A stretch of DNA of 64,000 nucleotides, taken from Pectinophora gossypiella. Taxonomy: Eukaryota; Arthropoda; Insecta; Lepidoptera; Gelechiidae. This document shows positions 44,270-53,081 of the stretch, piece by piece; position 1 is the first letter of the stretch; each line of letters starts with the position of its first letter. A program made the position numbers and the translations under genes. Under the pieces are notes generated by a model that saw nothing but the letters and a program-made list of their open reading frames with translations, did no database searches and had not been told where the DNA came from. The stretch spans positions 12,214,001-12,278,000 of the forward strand of contig NC_065408.1 in NCBI RefSeq assembly GCF_024362695.1, read 5' to 3'.

Positions 44270-46494
44270 AATGTTTAATTATTAACGGAACTGCTGAAAA
44301 AGGCCTACCTACCTAATTCACGTTACGAATAATTACGTGGCAAGAGATTAGTTACATATATCTAGCTATTGTTTAACATTGAACGAACGTTGGATGCGAT
44401 GCGGTTCGTAATTTCGCTTCGGTAAGCCGTTACGCTTGCATTAACAACGTCTATATTAGGCTGTGCAAATTATATTTGCAATTGAATATATATAATGTTT
44501 ATTATATGTTACGTTAATAACGTGAGGAGATCGGTGGCGCAGCGGTAAACGCGCTCGGTCTGCGATTGTTGAAGTTAAGCAAATTTCCCAAAGGTCTTTT
44601 TAGTTTTTAGTAGTATAGTTTTAATTATTTGTAATGTTAAGATTAATAATATTTACTTGTGAAGTTTGTAATATTTGTCAAATAGCTTTTAGATTGTAAC
44701 TGTTATATAATTTCATACTTGTTTTCATGTAAGGTTTGATAATATGACTAATAAGTTATGACAACTAATGGTTCATAATTCACAATTGTTTACAAATAGT
44801 TCGCTGGGCTCTTTTGCTCTTGGATTGTACGTCTCACACTGGGGCTCAGGTCTCCCTCAATCAACCGGAGAGGGTATGGAGCACTCCACTATCCTGCTCC
44901 AATAAGGGGCGATTTCAAAAGTCATTCGTAATAAAATAATTGTACATATAAACATACATATATTAGCTCACGCCTATTTCCCACCGGGCGGCAGAGACTA
45001 TAAAAACAATCTCTTCAATCCTGACACAGTTTTCGTGCTTCCTCCACATTCATCAATCGTTACATATACGCACGCCAGTTTAGAGTAGATCGTACTAAAC
45101 CTTAAAATAGTTATGAATATTGACAAACTTCACTACTTCTTGAGGAAACGTCTTATTTTTAACTGACTTCCAAAAAGAAGGATGTTTGACATTTCCATCC
45201 GAAAAGTTGCAGCGTTGGCAATAAGTACAATCAGCCATGTAGATTGGATCCATTGTCTGTTAGAAGGAAGAATAAATTACTACTCATCGCGTCACGGTAT
45301 GACTTTATGTATAAAGTGCCTGTAGGCATTGGAATGTCGCTGTAAAATTACAAGTTACATAGTGGAATATTTTACACGTAACATAACATAAGAGTATATT
45401 CCCAATTGGGATAATCAGAGGTATCACAGGTGACCAATGTGATAAGTGGTGACCCGTATCGCCGTCTATATAATGATCAAGCCAACTGTGTTAGTCAAAA
45501 AAGCATATAAGATAAATAAAATAACTCATTGACAAAGAAGATAAAGGTGTGTTGCTGTTGCATTTTCTAGTCATTTCTTCTCCTCAGCCATAACATCTTG
45601 CGATATGACGTAAATTCTAAAATGTTACATTGACCTTCAATAAGTTTATCCATGATAATTACGTTTAATAAATGATTCTGATTTCTGGTGCAAGTCCAGC
45701 CACGGATGAAACCAGCTCTTCCCGTTTAAGAAGCAAGCGGATGACACGCACGACGACATTGACTATTATCTACGCAAAAAAAAACAACCTGCTTGCTCGT
45801 GGAGTTCCGTGGGTTGCAAAGTTTGCGGACGAGTGGAGTACTAAGTTGAAGTATTCTCATACTTGTATGGCGCGCGTTTCGCGCTCACTTGGACCTTCCA
45901 ACCCCTTCCTTCTATTCAGTGAGTAGCACTCAGGCCATCAGATCGTTTCTCTTTAATGAACTACATTTGATTTCTTCTTAGCGTTCCAAACTTGCTTAGA
46001 CTCACTGTTACCTAATGTTTAAAATATTCTTAACAATTGTGATAACTTGTCAATTGCCACTTAATTACGTATTACTTATGAAATAAGATAAAATGTCCGT
46101 TTCACCAATCTTACTGCGACATACAATAACATTGTGTCACTTTCTTATCTCATATATTAGCATACATACATCTTTACGTCCATCCGTTGTTTACGCATCT
46201 CACGCCAGCAAGACTAGTAAACATGCATTTGAACAACGGGAACCGTGACCCAGTTGAAAAATTGTAAGCAGACGAGAACAAATACGAAACTATGGTTGGC
46301 TTATTATGTGACTATGTTTGTCGGTCCGTTAGATACTTTTTTACGCCTAAAGCAGTTATTAGACTAGCTAATCCTTTCTCTCGGATGCGTCAAGGTCACA
46401 TGCTTGCGCATTGAGATCAGTTATGTGCCGTTCTCGAGAATGTTTCTTTTGTAATAACTCTTTAATAGTAAGGACACTGGCTGTTTGTTTTCCA
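44270..46494. other. Intergenic with SINE and repeat scraps
   Basis: 44521-44585: SINE-D head only (GATCGGTGGCGCAGCGG, TGCGATTGTTGAAG), lacking its 3' part, which is unusual for retroposition and suggests later deletion. 44835-44905: reversed SINE-A piece. 44945-45110: reversed 11002-type repeat. 45360-45500: family Y. The 84-codon frame 45672-45926 is unsupported. Confidence 0.5.
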
Positions 46495-46605
46495 ACTGGG
46501 CACCCTCAGGCCTGTTGTCTTAAACGTTGTACTGGGTGAGAGCTTCAGTGCTCCCCACTTGTCCGGCTAAGAACAATAAGTCACGTCAAAAAAAAAAAAA
46601 AAACA
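46495..46605 (+). mobile_element. Family X retroposon with poly(A)
   Basis: TGGGCACCCTCAGGCCTGTT, TACTGGGTGAGAGCTTCAGT, AATAAGTCACGTC followed by about 15 A. The GTAGTTAATGCCATCTGCGG block is deleted. Confidence 0.8.
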
Positions 46606-46641
46606 TTATTTTTTCAAATTGTTCTCAAAATTAGGTATATA

Positions 46642-46835
46642 CATTCCAAGGATGAACTTTAGCCACCTTACAAATAAAAAAACAAACCAGGGTTGAACGT
46701 GGGTTTCAGTATGTGACAGCCAAGCAAAGTTCAGTCGAATTGTATGATAATTGGATTCAATTTTGATTTTGTCCCGTTCGTTCGTACCTGGTTTATTTTT
46801 CATTTGTAAGGTGGCTAAAGTTCATCCTTGGAATG
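46642..46835. mobile_element. MITE-5 with TA target duplication
   Basis: Terminal inverted repeats of about 35 bp begin CATTCCAAGGATGAACTTTA; the mirror ends CCTTGGAATG. TA dinucleotides flank both ends, compatible with a Tc1/mariner-type insertion. The interior is partly palindromic (AAATAAAAAAACAAACCAGG and CCTGGTTTATTTTTC). Short frames on both strands are shadows. Confidence 0.85.
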
Positions 46836-46837
46836 TA

Positions 46838-47107
46838 CTCCACCACCATCTTTGCGATTCTATCTCTCAATCGCAATGCGATACGGCTCACCACCTCACA
46901 TGTTGGTCTGACAGAAAGCTTGGTGAGGCGTAGTTGTGAGTAATTGGGACGAATTTACCGCGATAAGTGAAGTCCAGGCGAGCGAAGTCGCGGGCGGTAA
47001 CTGAGTACGGAAACAGTAAACAACTGACAACAAATACTTCCAGTCAAGTGTTCCACTTTCTCAGGTTTCACTACAAATACGGAGTCCTGGCGTCTCTTTA
47101 CTTATCT
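46838..47107. other. Left flank of the provirus
   Basis: No recognised feature. The last bases, TATCT (47103-47107), are the left copy of the target duplication. The plus frame 46967-47176 runs into the LTR and is not a gene. Confidence 0.6.
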
Positions 47108-47407
47108 AGTTATGTATTCCGGACCTACCGCGGGTACTGTAAGAGTCCCGACGTAAGCTTTCTAAGTATTGTATGAAGCGCATTCCCAGACCTCCGGCGC
47201 AGACGAACAACATCCGTCCTGCGCATTCAGCTTTAGATAAGCCCGAACTACCGGGAGGTATTGTTGTTTTCATAGCTTTCTTAGATCATAGAACTAGCTC
47301 ATAAGTTTAGTCTTAAGTTGACCACTGTAAAGTACGCATTAAAAGTTTAAATTCAAAATTCAATTTTTGCTTTTTAAAAAGAGTCCCTCGCTCCGCGGCA
47401 ACTTAAG
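47108..47407 (+). repeat. 5' LTR
   Basis: Starts AGTTATGTATTCCGGACC, ends CCGCGGCAACTTAAG. ATTAAA at 47338-47343 could serve for polyadenylation. CATTCAGCTTTAG near 47224 is a plausible initiator. No clear TATA box, as is common for errantiviruses. No differences were seen against 54621-54920. Confidence 0.95.
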
Positions 47408-47426
47408 TGGCGCAGCCGGTAGGATA
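47408..47426 (+). other. Primer binding site, tRNA-Ser type
   Basis: TGGCGCAGCCGGTAGGATA directly after the LTR is complementary, with one mismatch, to the 3' end of an insect tRNA-Ser as I remember it (CCTACCGACTGCGCCA). tRNA-Ser priming is known for the 17.6/297 errantivirus group. Confidence 0.85.
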
Positions 47427-47956
47427 TCCGCTATTGGAAGAAGCTGTACCCAGAAGACCTGCAACTCGGTTATCACGGGTTACAGTACGGTGGATATTCT
47501 ACGAACCAAATAAATAACTTTTGGACAAGCGGCGTGAGACAAAGGACGAGTACTCTCTCGGTGGCAACGCACAACTCTAGTAGGAGGAAATGGGATCGAG
47601 CGGTCTGTGAGTAGACTTTTTCACTATCCTGTCTTATCCCTTTCTATTCCAGCTAATTGTGAGACTCATTTAGGTAGGGTCTGACAATCGGACATAAATT
47701 GCCGAATGTTTTAGACAGCTAGCATAGTTTAGATAGGATCTGAAATTTGGTCACAATCGCCGAATGTTTTAGATAATTAGCATAAAGTAGTTAAGTGATC
47801 TGATTTTCTAAAAGAAAAAAAAATAATAAAATATAATTGAATAGAAATAATTGAAAGTGATTTATATTATTATCTTATTTTGTGTTATTTACTTGTGTAT
47901 TTTTATTGTGTTTCTATTGTATTTTGTGTCTTGTGTTATATTTTAAGTAGATAAAA
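47427..47956 (+). promoter_or_regulatory. 5' leader with upstream ORF and predicted env splice donor
   Basis: Untranslated leader between primer site and gag. An ATG at 47590 in good context (G at -3, G at +4) opens a 6-codon ORF that stops at TGA 47608-47610. A donor TCT/GTGAGT at 47606/47607 lies inside this ORF and cuts off the stop. Spliced to the acceptor at 53012, the frame continues into env. Two diverged copies of a 60-nt-scale unit (GCCGAATGTTTTAGA at about 47701 and 47760) follow. Confidence 0.6.
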
Positions 47957-49270
47957 ATGACGCAACAAATTTCACTTGTGCCAAACGAAATGCTAAGCCT
48001 TATTCCAAAATTCAGTGGCGAACCACAGTTGCTGAATTTATTCATTAATAAAGCCGAATATGTATTATCGGCATATGCCCAGCAACAGGACAATCCACAC
48101 CAAACTCAATATGTATTTCATGCTATTTCAAGCAGACTAATAGACAAAGCAGCACATTTACTAAGCGAAAGACAAGATGTGAACACTTGGTCTTCCTTAA
48201 AAGATTTATTAATCCTACATTTCGGTGACCCAAGGTCGGAAGAATGTATAGCTATCGAATTGGAATCAATGAAAATTAAATCTGGCGAATCGTATCACGA
48301 TTTTTGTTGTCGAATCCAACAAGTGCGAAGCACTTTGTTTGCGAAAGTGAATCTATTACAGGATGAAGGCGTTAAGGCCGCGAAAATGATAATTTACAAT
48401 AACACTTGCCTTAATGTGTTCATGTATAATCTGCCCGAGAACCTCATTAGGACGGTGCGACTTAAGGGTTCTAACACGCTCGAGAACGCCTTAAGTGTAG
48501 TTACGGAAGAAGTAAATTTCCAATTTCAATACGACGCGAAAAATAAGAACAAAACTCAACCCGCACAAGTTTCACAAACACCATTTACGAGAACAGCTCA
48601 AAATTTCAGATTCATTCCATCCGGTGCTGGATTTGGACCGTTTCCACAACAGTCCCGTAATCCTTTTACACAACAATTCCAACCTAATAAATTCGGATTC
48701 ACACCAAAACCCCAGTTTGGATATCGACCCCCGAACCAAAATCAAGGATTTAGATTTGGTATCCCCAACCAAAATAACTTTAAATTTGGAATACCTAATA
48801 ACCAAAACTTTAAATTCGGTATCCCTAATCAACAAAATTTCAGATTTGGAATCCCAAACCAAAACGCACGGTTTAATTTCCCAATGAATCATCCGTGGTA
48901 TAGGCAAAACTTTAATAATCCGCAACAAACACGACCTTTGTATCAAATTATGCCTAAAGCCGAACCTCAGAAACCGCATGCATGTGCATTACCCGAGCCT
49001 GACGTGTCGATGCGGACTGCTACAGCACAATTCATGATCGACTCCCCTGACGAATATAATAATATCTACTATACCGATGATTGCTTTGTCCCATACGATT
49101 ATAACTACGAGGAAAACTATTTCACCACGCAAGACGATTTTTCTGAGAACTGCGAGGGCGTTCCTCCCCCTGAACCTGAACAACAAGCTGAGGAAAATGA
49201 ATTGACTCCAACGGACTTGCCAGCCGAAAATTTTCAATCAAAGGCCTCAACAAAACCCCGTCTCAAATAA
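47957..49270 (+). CDS. gag: Gag, errantivirus type, 437 aa
   Basis: Structural protein of the particle. The N-terminal 190 residues are a helical capsid-like region (WSSLKDLLILHFGDPRSEE around 78-96, a pattern of Ty3/gypsy capsids). From about 200 on it is rich in N, Q, F, P and G. Four near-copies of an 11-12 residue unit around F(K/R)FGIPNQN occupy about residues 263-303. No CCHC zinc knuckle. An acidic stretch (DDFSENCEGVPPPEPEQQAEENE) precedes the C-terminus. Start: first ATG after the leader in AAAATGA context. The 3' end overlaps the pol frame by 67 nt. Confidence 0.93.
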   Translation: MTQQISLVPNEMLSLIPKFSGEPQLLNLFINKAEYVLSAYAQQQDNPHQTQYVFHAISSRLIDKAAHLLSERQDVNTWSSLKDLLILHFGDPRSEECIAIELESMKIKSGESYHDFCCRIQQVRSTLFAKVNLLQDEGVKAAKMIIYNNTCLNVFMYNLPENLIRTVRLKGSNTLENALSVVTEEVNFQFQYDAKNKNKTQPAQVSQTPFTRTAQNFRFIPSGAGFGPFPQQSRNPFTQQFQPNKFGFTPKPQFGYRPPNQNQGFRFGIPNQNNFKFGIPNNQNFKFGIPNQQNFRFGIPNQNARFNFPMNHPWYRQNFNNPQQTRPLYQIMPKAEPQKPHACALPEPDVSMRTATAQFMIDSPDEYNNIYYTDDCFVPYDYNYEENYFTTQDDFSENCEGVPPPEPEQQAEENELTPTDLPAENFQSKASTKPRLK

Positions 49271-50964
49271 TCCGAATAAATTGCGTAAATGCACTAAAAT
49301 TACCCCATATTAGAATACCTGAAATTAACGCTACATTTATGATCGATACCGAAAGCTCTAGGTCATTCATAAGTCCCAAAAAGGCAAACGAATTTTTTGC
49401 AAAATTCAAAATTCTGGAACCATTCGAGGTTATCAGCACACATGCCCGTAGTTGCCATAATGAAGTAATACAAATTCCCCTTTTAAAGACATTTAAAAGC
49501 AAGTTACAACAAAAATTTTATGTCTACGATGTTGATAGTCGCTATGACGGTCTAATCGGCTCAGACTTATTGAAAAAACTGGACGCATCCATAGATATGA
49601 AACACCAAGTACTGCGGACCCGTGACACCGAAATACCCATACTATACGAAGCACCACACGAGTTGATTTTAGGACCTCGTACCGAAACTAGGGTTCGCAT
49701 CCCAACTGATCTACAAAACGGACATGCAATTTTGGACTTTATAGAGTTCACTAAAGGTGTCCGCATGCCAACCGCAATAGTAAACTGTGTAGACTTTATG
49801 GCTACGTCAGTTATACAAAACGCTACTGACGACACCATAGCAGTGACGTTTAATAAACCTCTGCCTGTGACACCATTCCAAGAGAACGAGATCATAGTAA
49901 ATTTTACTGACCATAGTTACGACGTTGACGACCTATTGAAACAAAATTTACAGAGACTAAGACTGGACCATATGAACCAAGAAGAGAGAGACAAAATATC
50001 AAAATTATGTTACGAGTTTCGAGATATATTCTACAGTGAAGACATCCCGTTAACCTTTACAAATCAAGTAAAACACGAAATTCGCACGACAAATGAAGAT
50101 CCAATTTATATCAGACCTTATCGTCACCCACCTGCACAAAATTTTGAAATTCAAAATCAGGTTGAAAAGTTATTGAAAGATAACGTTATTCGAGAGTCGC
50201 ACTCTCCATGGAGTGCACCAGTGCACTTGGTTCCCAAAAAACAAGACGCTTCTGGAAAAACCAAATTCCGTATGGTAATTGATTACCGTCGCCTCAATGA
50301 CATCACAGTCGACGATAAGTACCCACTTCCAAACATCAACGACTTGTTTGACAAACTAGGCAAATCTACATACTTCAGTACCATCGACCTAGCGAGTGGA
50401 TACCACCAAATAGAAGTAGCCGAGAAGGATCGACACAAAACTGCGTTCTCTACGCAAGCTGGTCATTTCGAATTTACCCGTATGCCTTTCGGTCTTAAAA
50501 CCGCACCCGCGACGTTCCAGCGAGCAATGGACAATGTCCTCCGCGGCTTGCAAGGACTACATTGCTTGGTGTATCTCGACGATATAATCGTCTATTCATC
50601 CAGCCTACAAGAACACCTAGAAAAGCTGAAAAAGGTATTCGAAAGGTTAAGAGCAACAAATCTTAAAGTCACACTTGATAAATGCGAGTTTCTTCGTAAA
50701 GAAGTACTCTATTTAGGCCATGTAATAACTAAGGAAGGTTTGAAACCAAACGATGATAAAATTAAAGCCGTTTTGAAATTCCCTTTGCCAAAAACAACTA
50801 CGGAAATTAAAAGCTTTCTTGGTTTAGTCGGATATTATCGAAAGTTTATAAAAGATTTTTCCAAATTAACACGTCCACTTACTAACTGTTTAAAGAAAGA
50901 AATCGGATTCAGATCAATCAAGAATACATTAACGCATTTGAAAAGTGTAAGGAGCTTTTGGTAA
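49201..50964 (+). CDS. pol: Pol, 5' part: protease and reverse transcriptase (ends at frame break)
   Basis: No initiator is needed if made by frameshifting at 49228-49234. The aspartic protease begins around FMIDTESSRSFI (49336-49370); the third catalytic-motif residue is Glu where Gly is usual. Reverse transcriptase follows: PWSAPVHLVPKK, FRMVIDYRRLN, STIDLASGYHQI, MPFGLKTAPATFQRAMD, and catalytic YLDD at 50572-50583. It runs through LGLVGYYRKFIKDFSKLTRPL (connection region), then loses homology after about 50,900 and stops at 50962-50964. The RNase H continues in another frame, so this copy's pol is interrupted. Confidence 0.92.
   Translation: MDSNGLASRKFSIKGLNKTPSQIIRINCVNALKLPHIRIPEINATFMIDTESSRSFISPKKANEFFAKFKILEPFEVISTHARSCHNEVIQIPLLKTFKSKLQQKFYVYDVDSRYDGLIGSDLLKKLDASIDMKHQVLRTRDTEIPILYEAPHELILGPRTETRVRIPTDLQNGHAILDFIEFTKGVRMPTAIVNCVDFMATSVIQNATDDTIAVTFNKPLPVTPFQENEIIVNFTDHSYDVDDLLKQNLQRLRLDHMNQEERDKISKLCYEFRDIFYSEDIPLTFTNQVKHEIRTTNEDPIYIRPYRHPPAQNFEIQNQVEKLLKDNVIRESHSPWSAPVHLVPKKQDASGKTKFRMVIDYRRLNDITVDDKYPLPNINDLFDKLGKSTYFSTIDLASGYHQIEVAEKDRHKTAFSTQAGHFEFTRMPFGLKTAPATFQRAMDNVLRGLQGLHCLVYLDDIIVYSSSLQEHLEKLKKVFERLRATNLKVTLDKCEFLRKEVLYLGHVITKEGLKPNDDKIKAVLKFPLPKTTTEIKSFLGLVGYYRKFIKDFSKLTRPLTNCLKKEIGFRSIKNTLTHLKSVRSFW
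49228..49234 (+). promoter_or_regulatory. Predicted -1 ribosomal frameshift site
   Basis: A AAT TTT in the gag frame fits the X XXY YYZ slippery pattern and shifts ribosomes into pol, whose frame is -1 relative to gag and is open only from 49201. The overlap is 49201-49270, so the heptamer lies where it must. A downstream stimulatory structure was not examined. Confidence 0.75.
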
Positions 50965-53081
50965 ATGCCCCTTTGCTACAATTTCCGGATTTCACAAAAC
51001 CCTTTGTACTTACTACTGATGCCTCAGACTATGCGATAGGTGCAGTCCTATCTCAAGGACCAATCGGTTCGGATAAACCAATCGCATACGCTAGTCGTAC
51101 TTTAAACGATGCAGAAACCCGATATAGCACAACTGAAAAGGAACTTCTTGCCATTGTGTGGGCTACTAAATACTTCCGCCCATACCTATATGGGAATAAG
51201 TTCACCATATATACAGATCATCGCCCACTAACATGGTTAAAGTCCATGAAAGAAACCAATAGTAAATTAACTCGTTGGAAACTACGTTTGGCAGAGTTTG
51301 ATTACGATGTCGTATATAAAGCAGGAAAACAGAATAACAATGCTGATGCACTATCCAGAATAAGGGTAAACGCAGTAGGTAACGATTCGGAATCCATGCG
51401 AGTCAATATTGATGAAAGTGAACATAGACTTAGATCCTACTTGGATGACGTAGTAAACGAAGTAGTCAGACTAGGAAGCCGACCCCAAAATCGACGTAAT
51501 GAGCAAGTAAACGCAGATGATGTAATAGAACTCTCATCGGACGATGGAAGCGAGACCCCAAGGGCGGAACACAACGAATTGGAGTCCCAATTCCCAATCG
51601 TCTCACCATCGGAAGGTACCATTACAATCCCTGAAAACACTAATAGTAACACCGATACGATTCATTCCGCACGCGATATTGATACCAATGGAATCCCCAT
51701 CTTGAACGAAGCAATCGACAGCAAACCCAATCAAATACTGGTTTATACCTGGAACAGAAATGAAACATCAATTAATAATTTGTCCAATTCAAAGCAAAGA
51801 ATAATTGAAGTAACCTTACCTTTAAATAGACCGGATCTAGTAAAAGAATTCCTGAAAGGTTATGTAAGACCCAAAATAAAACAATTCATTTACTTCGAGA
51901 GTGAAATTCATCGCAAACAGTTTGTACAGGCATTTATATCCCTATTCAAGAAGGGCGCCGTACATCTCATGGAGTGTACCAAAAGAGTAATAACCGTTGA
52001 AAATGAAGAAGAACAGAGACAGATAGTGCTGAAATATCATGAGGGCTCTACATGTCATCGTGGTATAAAAGAAACTTTAATGAAATTAAAACGTGTCTAT
52101 TATTGGAACAATATGGACATTACAGTAACCGCTATTATCAATTCCTGTGAAACATGCAAAAAACTTAAATACGATCGGAAACCCTTCAAACCGGAATTAC
52201 AGTTAACGCAAACTCAGAATAAACCGTTTCAAGAACTTTTTATGGATGTATTCTCTATAGAAGGACAATACTTCCTCACGATAGTAGATGCTTTCAGCAA
52301 ACTGGGACAAGCTATCCCTATCCCAAGTAAAAATACCCCTGAAATAGTACGCGCATTAATTTCGTACTTTTCTTATTACGGTACCCCTAGAATCATAAAT
52401 GTAGACCCCGGCACAGAGTTTAATAATACCCTTTTGAAAGAAACCTTATGTTTCTACAAAATAAACCTTCATATCGGAACTCCGCATAACCCAAATTCCA
52501 TGGGAATAGTAGAGAGGTTTCACTCTACCATTTTAGAAATTTATCGTATCGCAAAGTATGAGCGAAAACTTACCGACGCAGCTTCCGTCATGACGTATGC
52601 TATCATGGCATACAACCATACAATACATTCTACTACTGGATTAACCCCATTTGAAGTAGTATTAGGACACACGGATTCCTCAAACGCGTTTGATGTAGAC
52701 TTTAATAAACATTACACCCAAAAACTAATCAACGATCATGCGAACCGAACAAAATTCTTATATAAGTACCTAACAGAGAAAATGATAGACCACAAGGAAA
52801 ATATTAGGGAAAAGCGAGGAGGTGAGAAAAACATTAACTTAGACGAAGGAGAGACAGTTTACATCAAAGGAGTGAACACTAGACGTAGCAAAGACAAACC
52901 ACGTTTTGAAAGGGCAATAGTATCTGGAAATATAGTTAGGAACACTGTACCCATCCATGTAAGGAACCGCGAAACTAAGGTAACTATTAAGGATATTCGA
53001 CGGCCCCCACAGGTTCGCGACCGTGCTGCTGGTAATGAGCATCCAGAGCCAGAGCCAGGCCCTTCAACTGCAGAAGATTGA
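50886..53081 (+). CDS. pol: Pol, 3' part: RNase H and integrase
   Basis: Open from 50886 after a TAA at 50883; homology resumes by about 50,913. RNase H: TTDASDYAIGAVLS, TEKELLAIVWA, YTDHRPLTWL and NADALSRI provide the acidic residues. Integrase: zinc-binding H-H and CETCK, then the catalytic triad Asp at 52245, Asp at 52404 and Glu at 52512; the last two are 35 residues apart (D35E spacing). A long Ser/Asn-rich linker separates RNase H and integrase. The end overlaps env by 69 nt in a different frame. As annotated it would need fusion to the upstream part to be expressed. Confidence 0.92.
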   Translation: MFKERNRIQINQEYINAFEKCKELLVNAPLLQFPDFTKPFVLTTDASDYAIGAVLSQGPIGSDKPIAYASRTLNDAETRYSTTEKELLAIVWATKYFRPYLYGNKFTIYTDHRPLTWLKSMKETNSKLTRWKLRLAEFDYDVVYKAGKQNNNADALSRIRVNAVGNDSESMRVNIDESEHRLRSYLDDVVNEVVRLGSRPQNRRNEQVNADDVIELSSDDGSETPRAEHNELESQFPIVSPSEGTITIPENTNSNTDTIHSARDIDTNGIPILNEAIDSKPNQILVYTWNRNETSINNLSNSKQRIIEVTLPLNRPDLVKEFLKGYVRPKIKQFIYFESEIHRKQFVQAFISLFKKGAVHLMECTKRVITVENEEEQRQIVLKYHEGSTCHRGIKETLMKLKRVYYWNNMDITVTAIINSCETCKKLKYDRKPFKPELQLTQTQNKPFQELFMDVFSIEGQYFLTIVDAFSKLGQAIPIPSKNTPEIVRALISYFSYYGTPRIINVDPGTEFNNTLLKETLCFYKINLHIGTPHNPNSMGIVERFHSTILEIYRIAKYERKLTDAASVMTYAIMAYNHTIHSTTGLTPFEVVLGHTDSSNAFDVDFNKHYTQKLINDHANRTKFLYKYLTEKMIDHKENIREKRGGEKNINLDEGETVYIKGVNTRRSKDKPRFERAIVSGNIVRNTVPIHVRNRETKVTIKDIRRPPQVRDRAAGNEHPEPEPGPSTAED
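53005..53012 (+). promoter_or_regulatory. Predicted env splice acceptor
   Basis: CCCCCACAG with AG at 53011-53012. Sequence downstream in the env frame begins with a hydrophobic stretch and has no upstream ATG of its own. Joining to the donor at 47606 keeps the frame of the leader ATG. Confidence 0.6.

Noticed and set aside
48572..48979. 135-codon minus frame inside gag
   Set aside because: Antisense of the FGIPNQN repeats; it repeats because gag does.
50958..50964. Programmed frameshift between RT and RNase H
   Set aside because: No X XXY YYZ heptamer lies near the change of frame and pol of this family is normally continuous there; an accidental break or sequence error is simpler.
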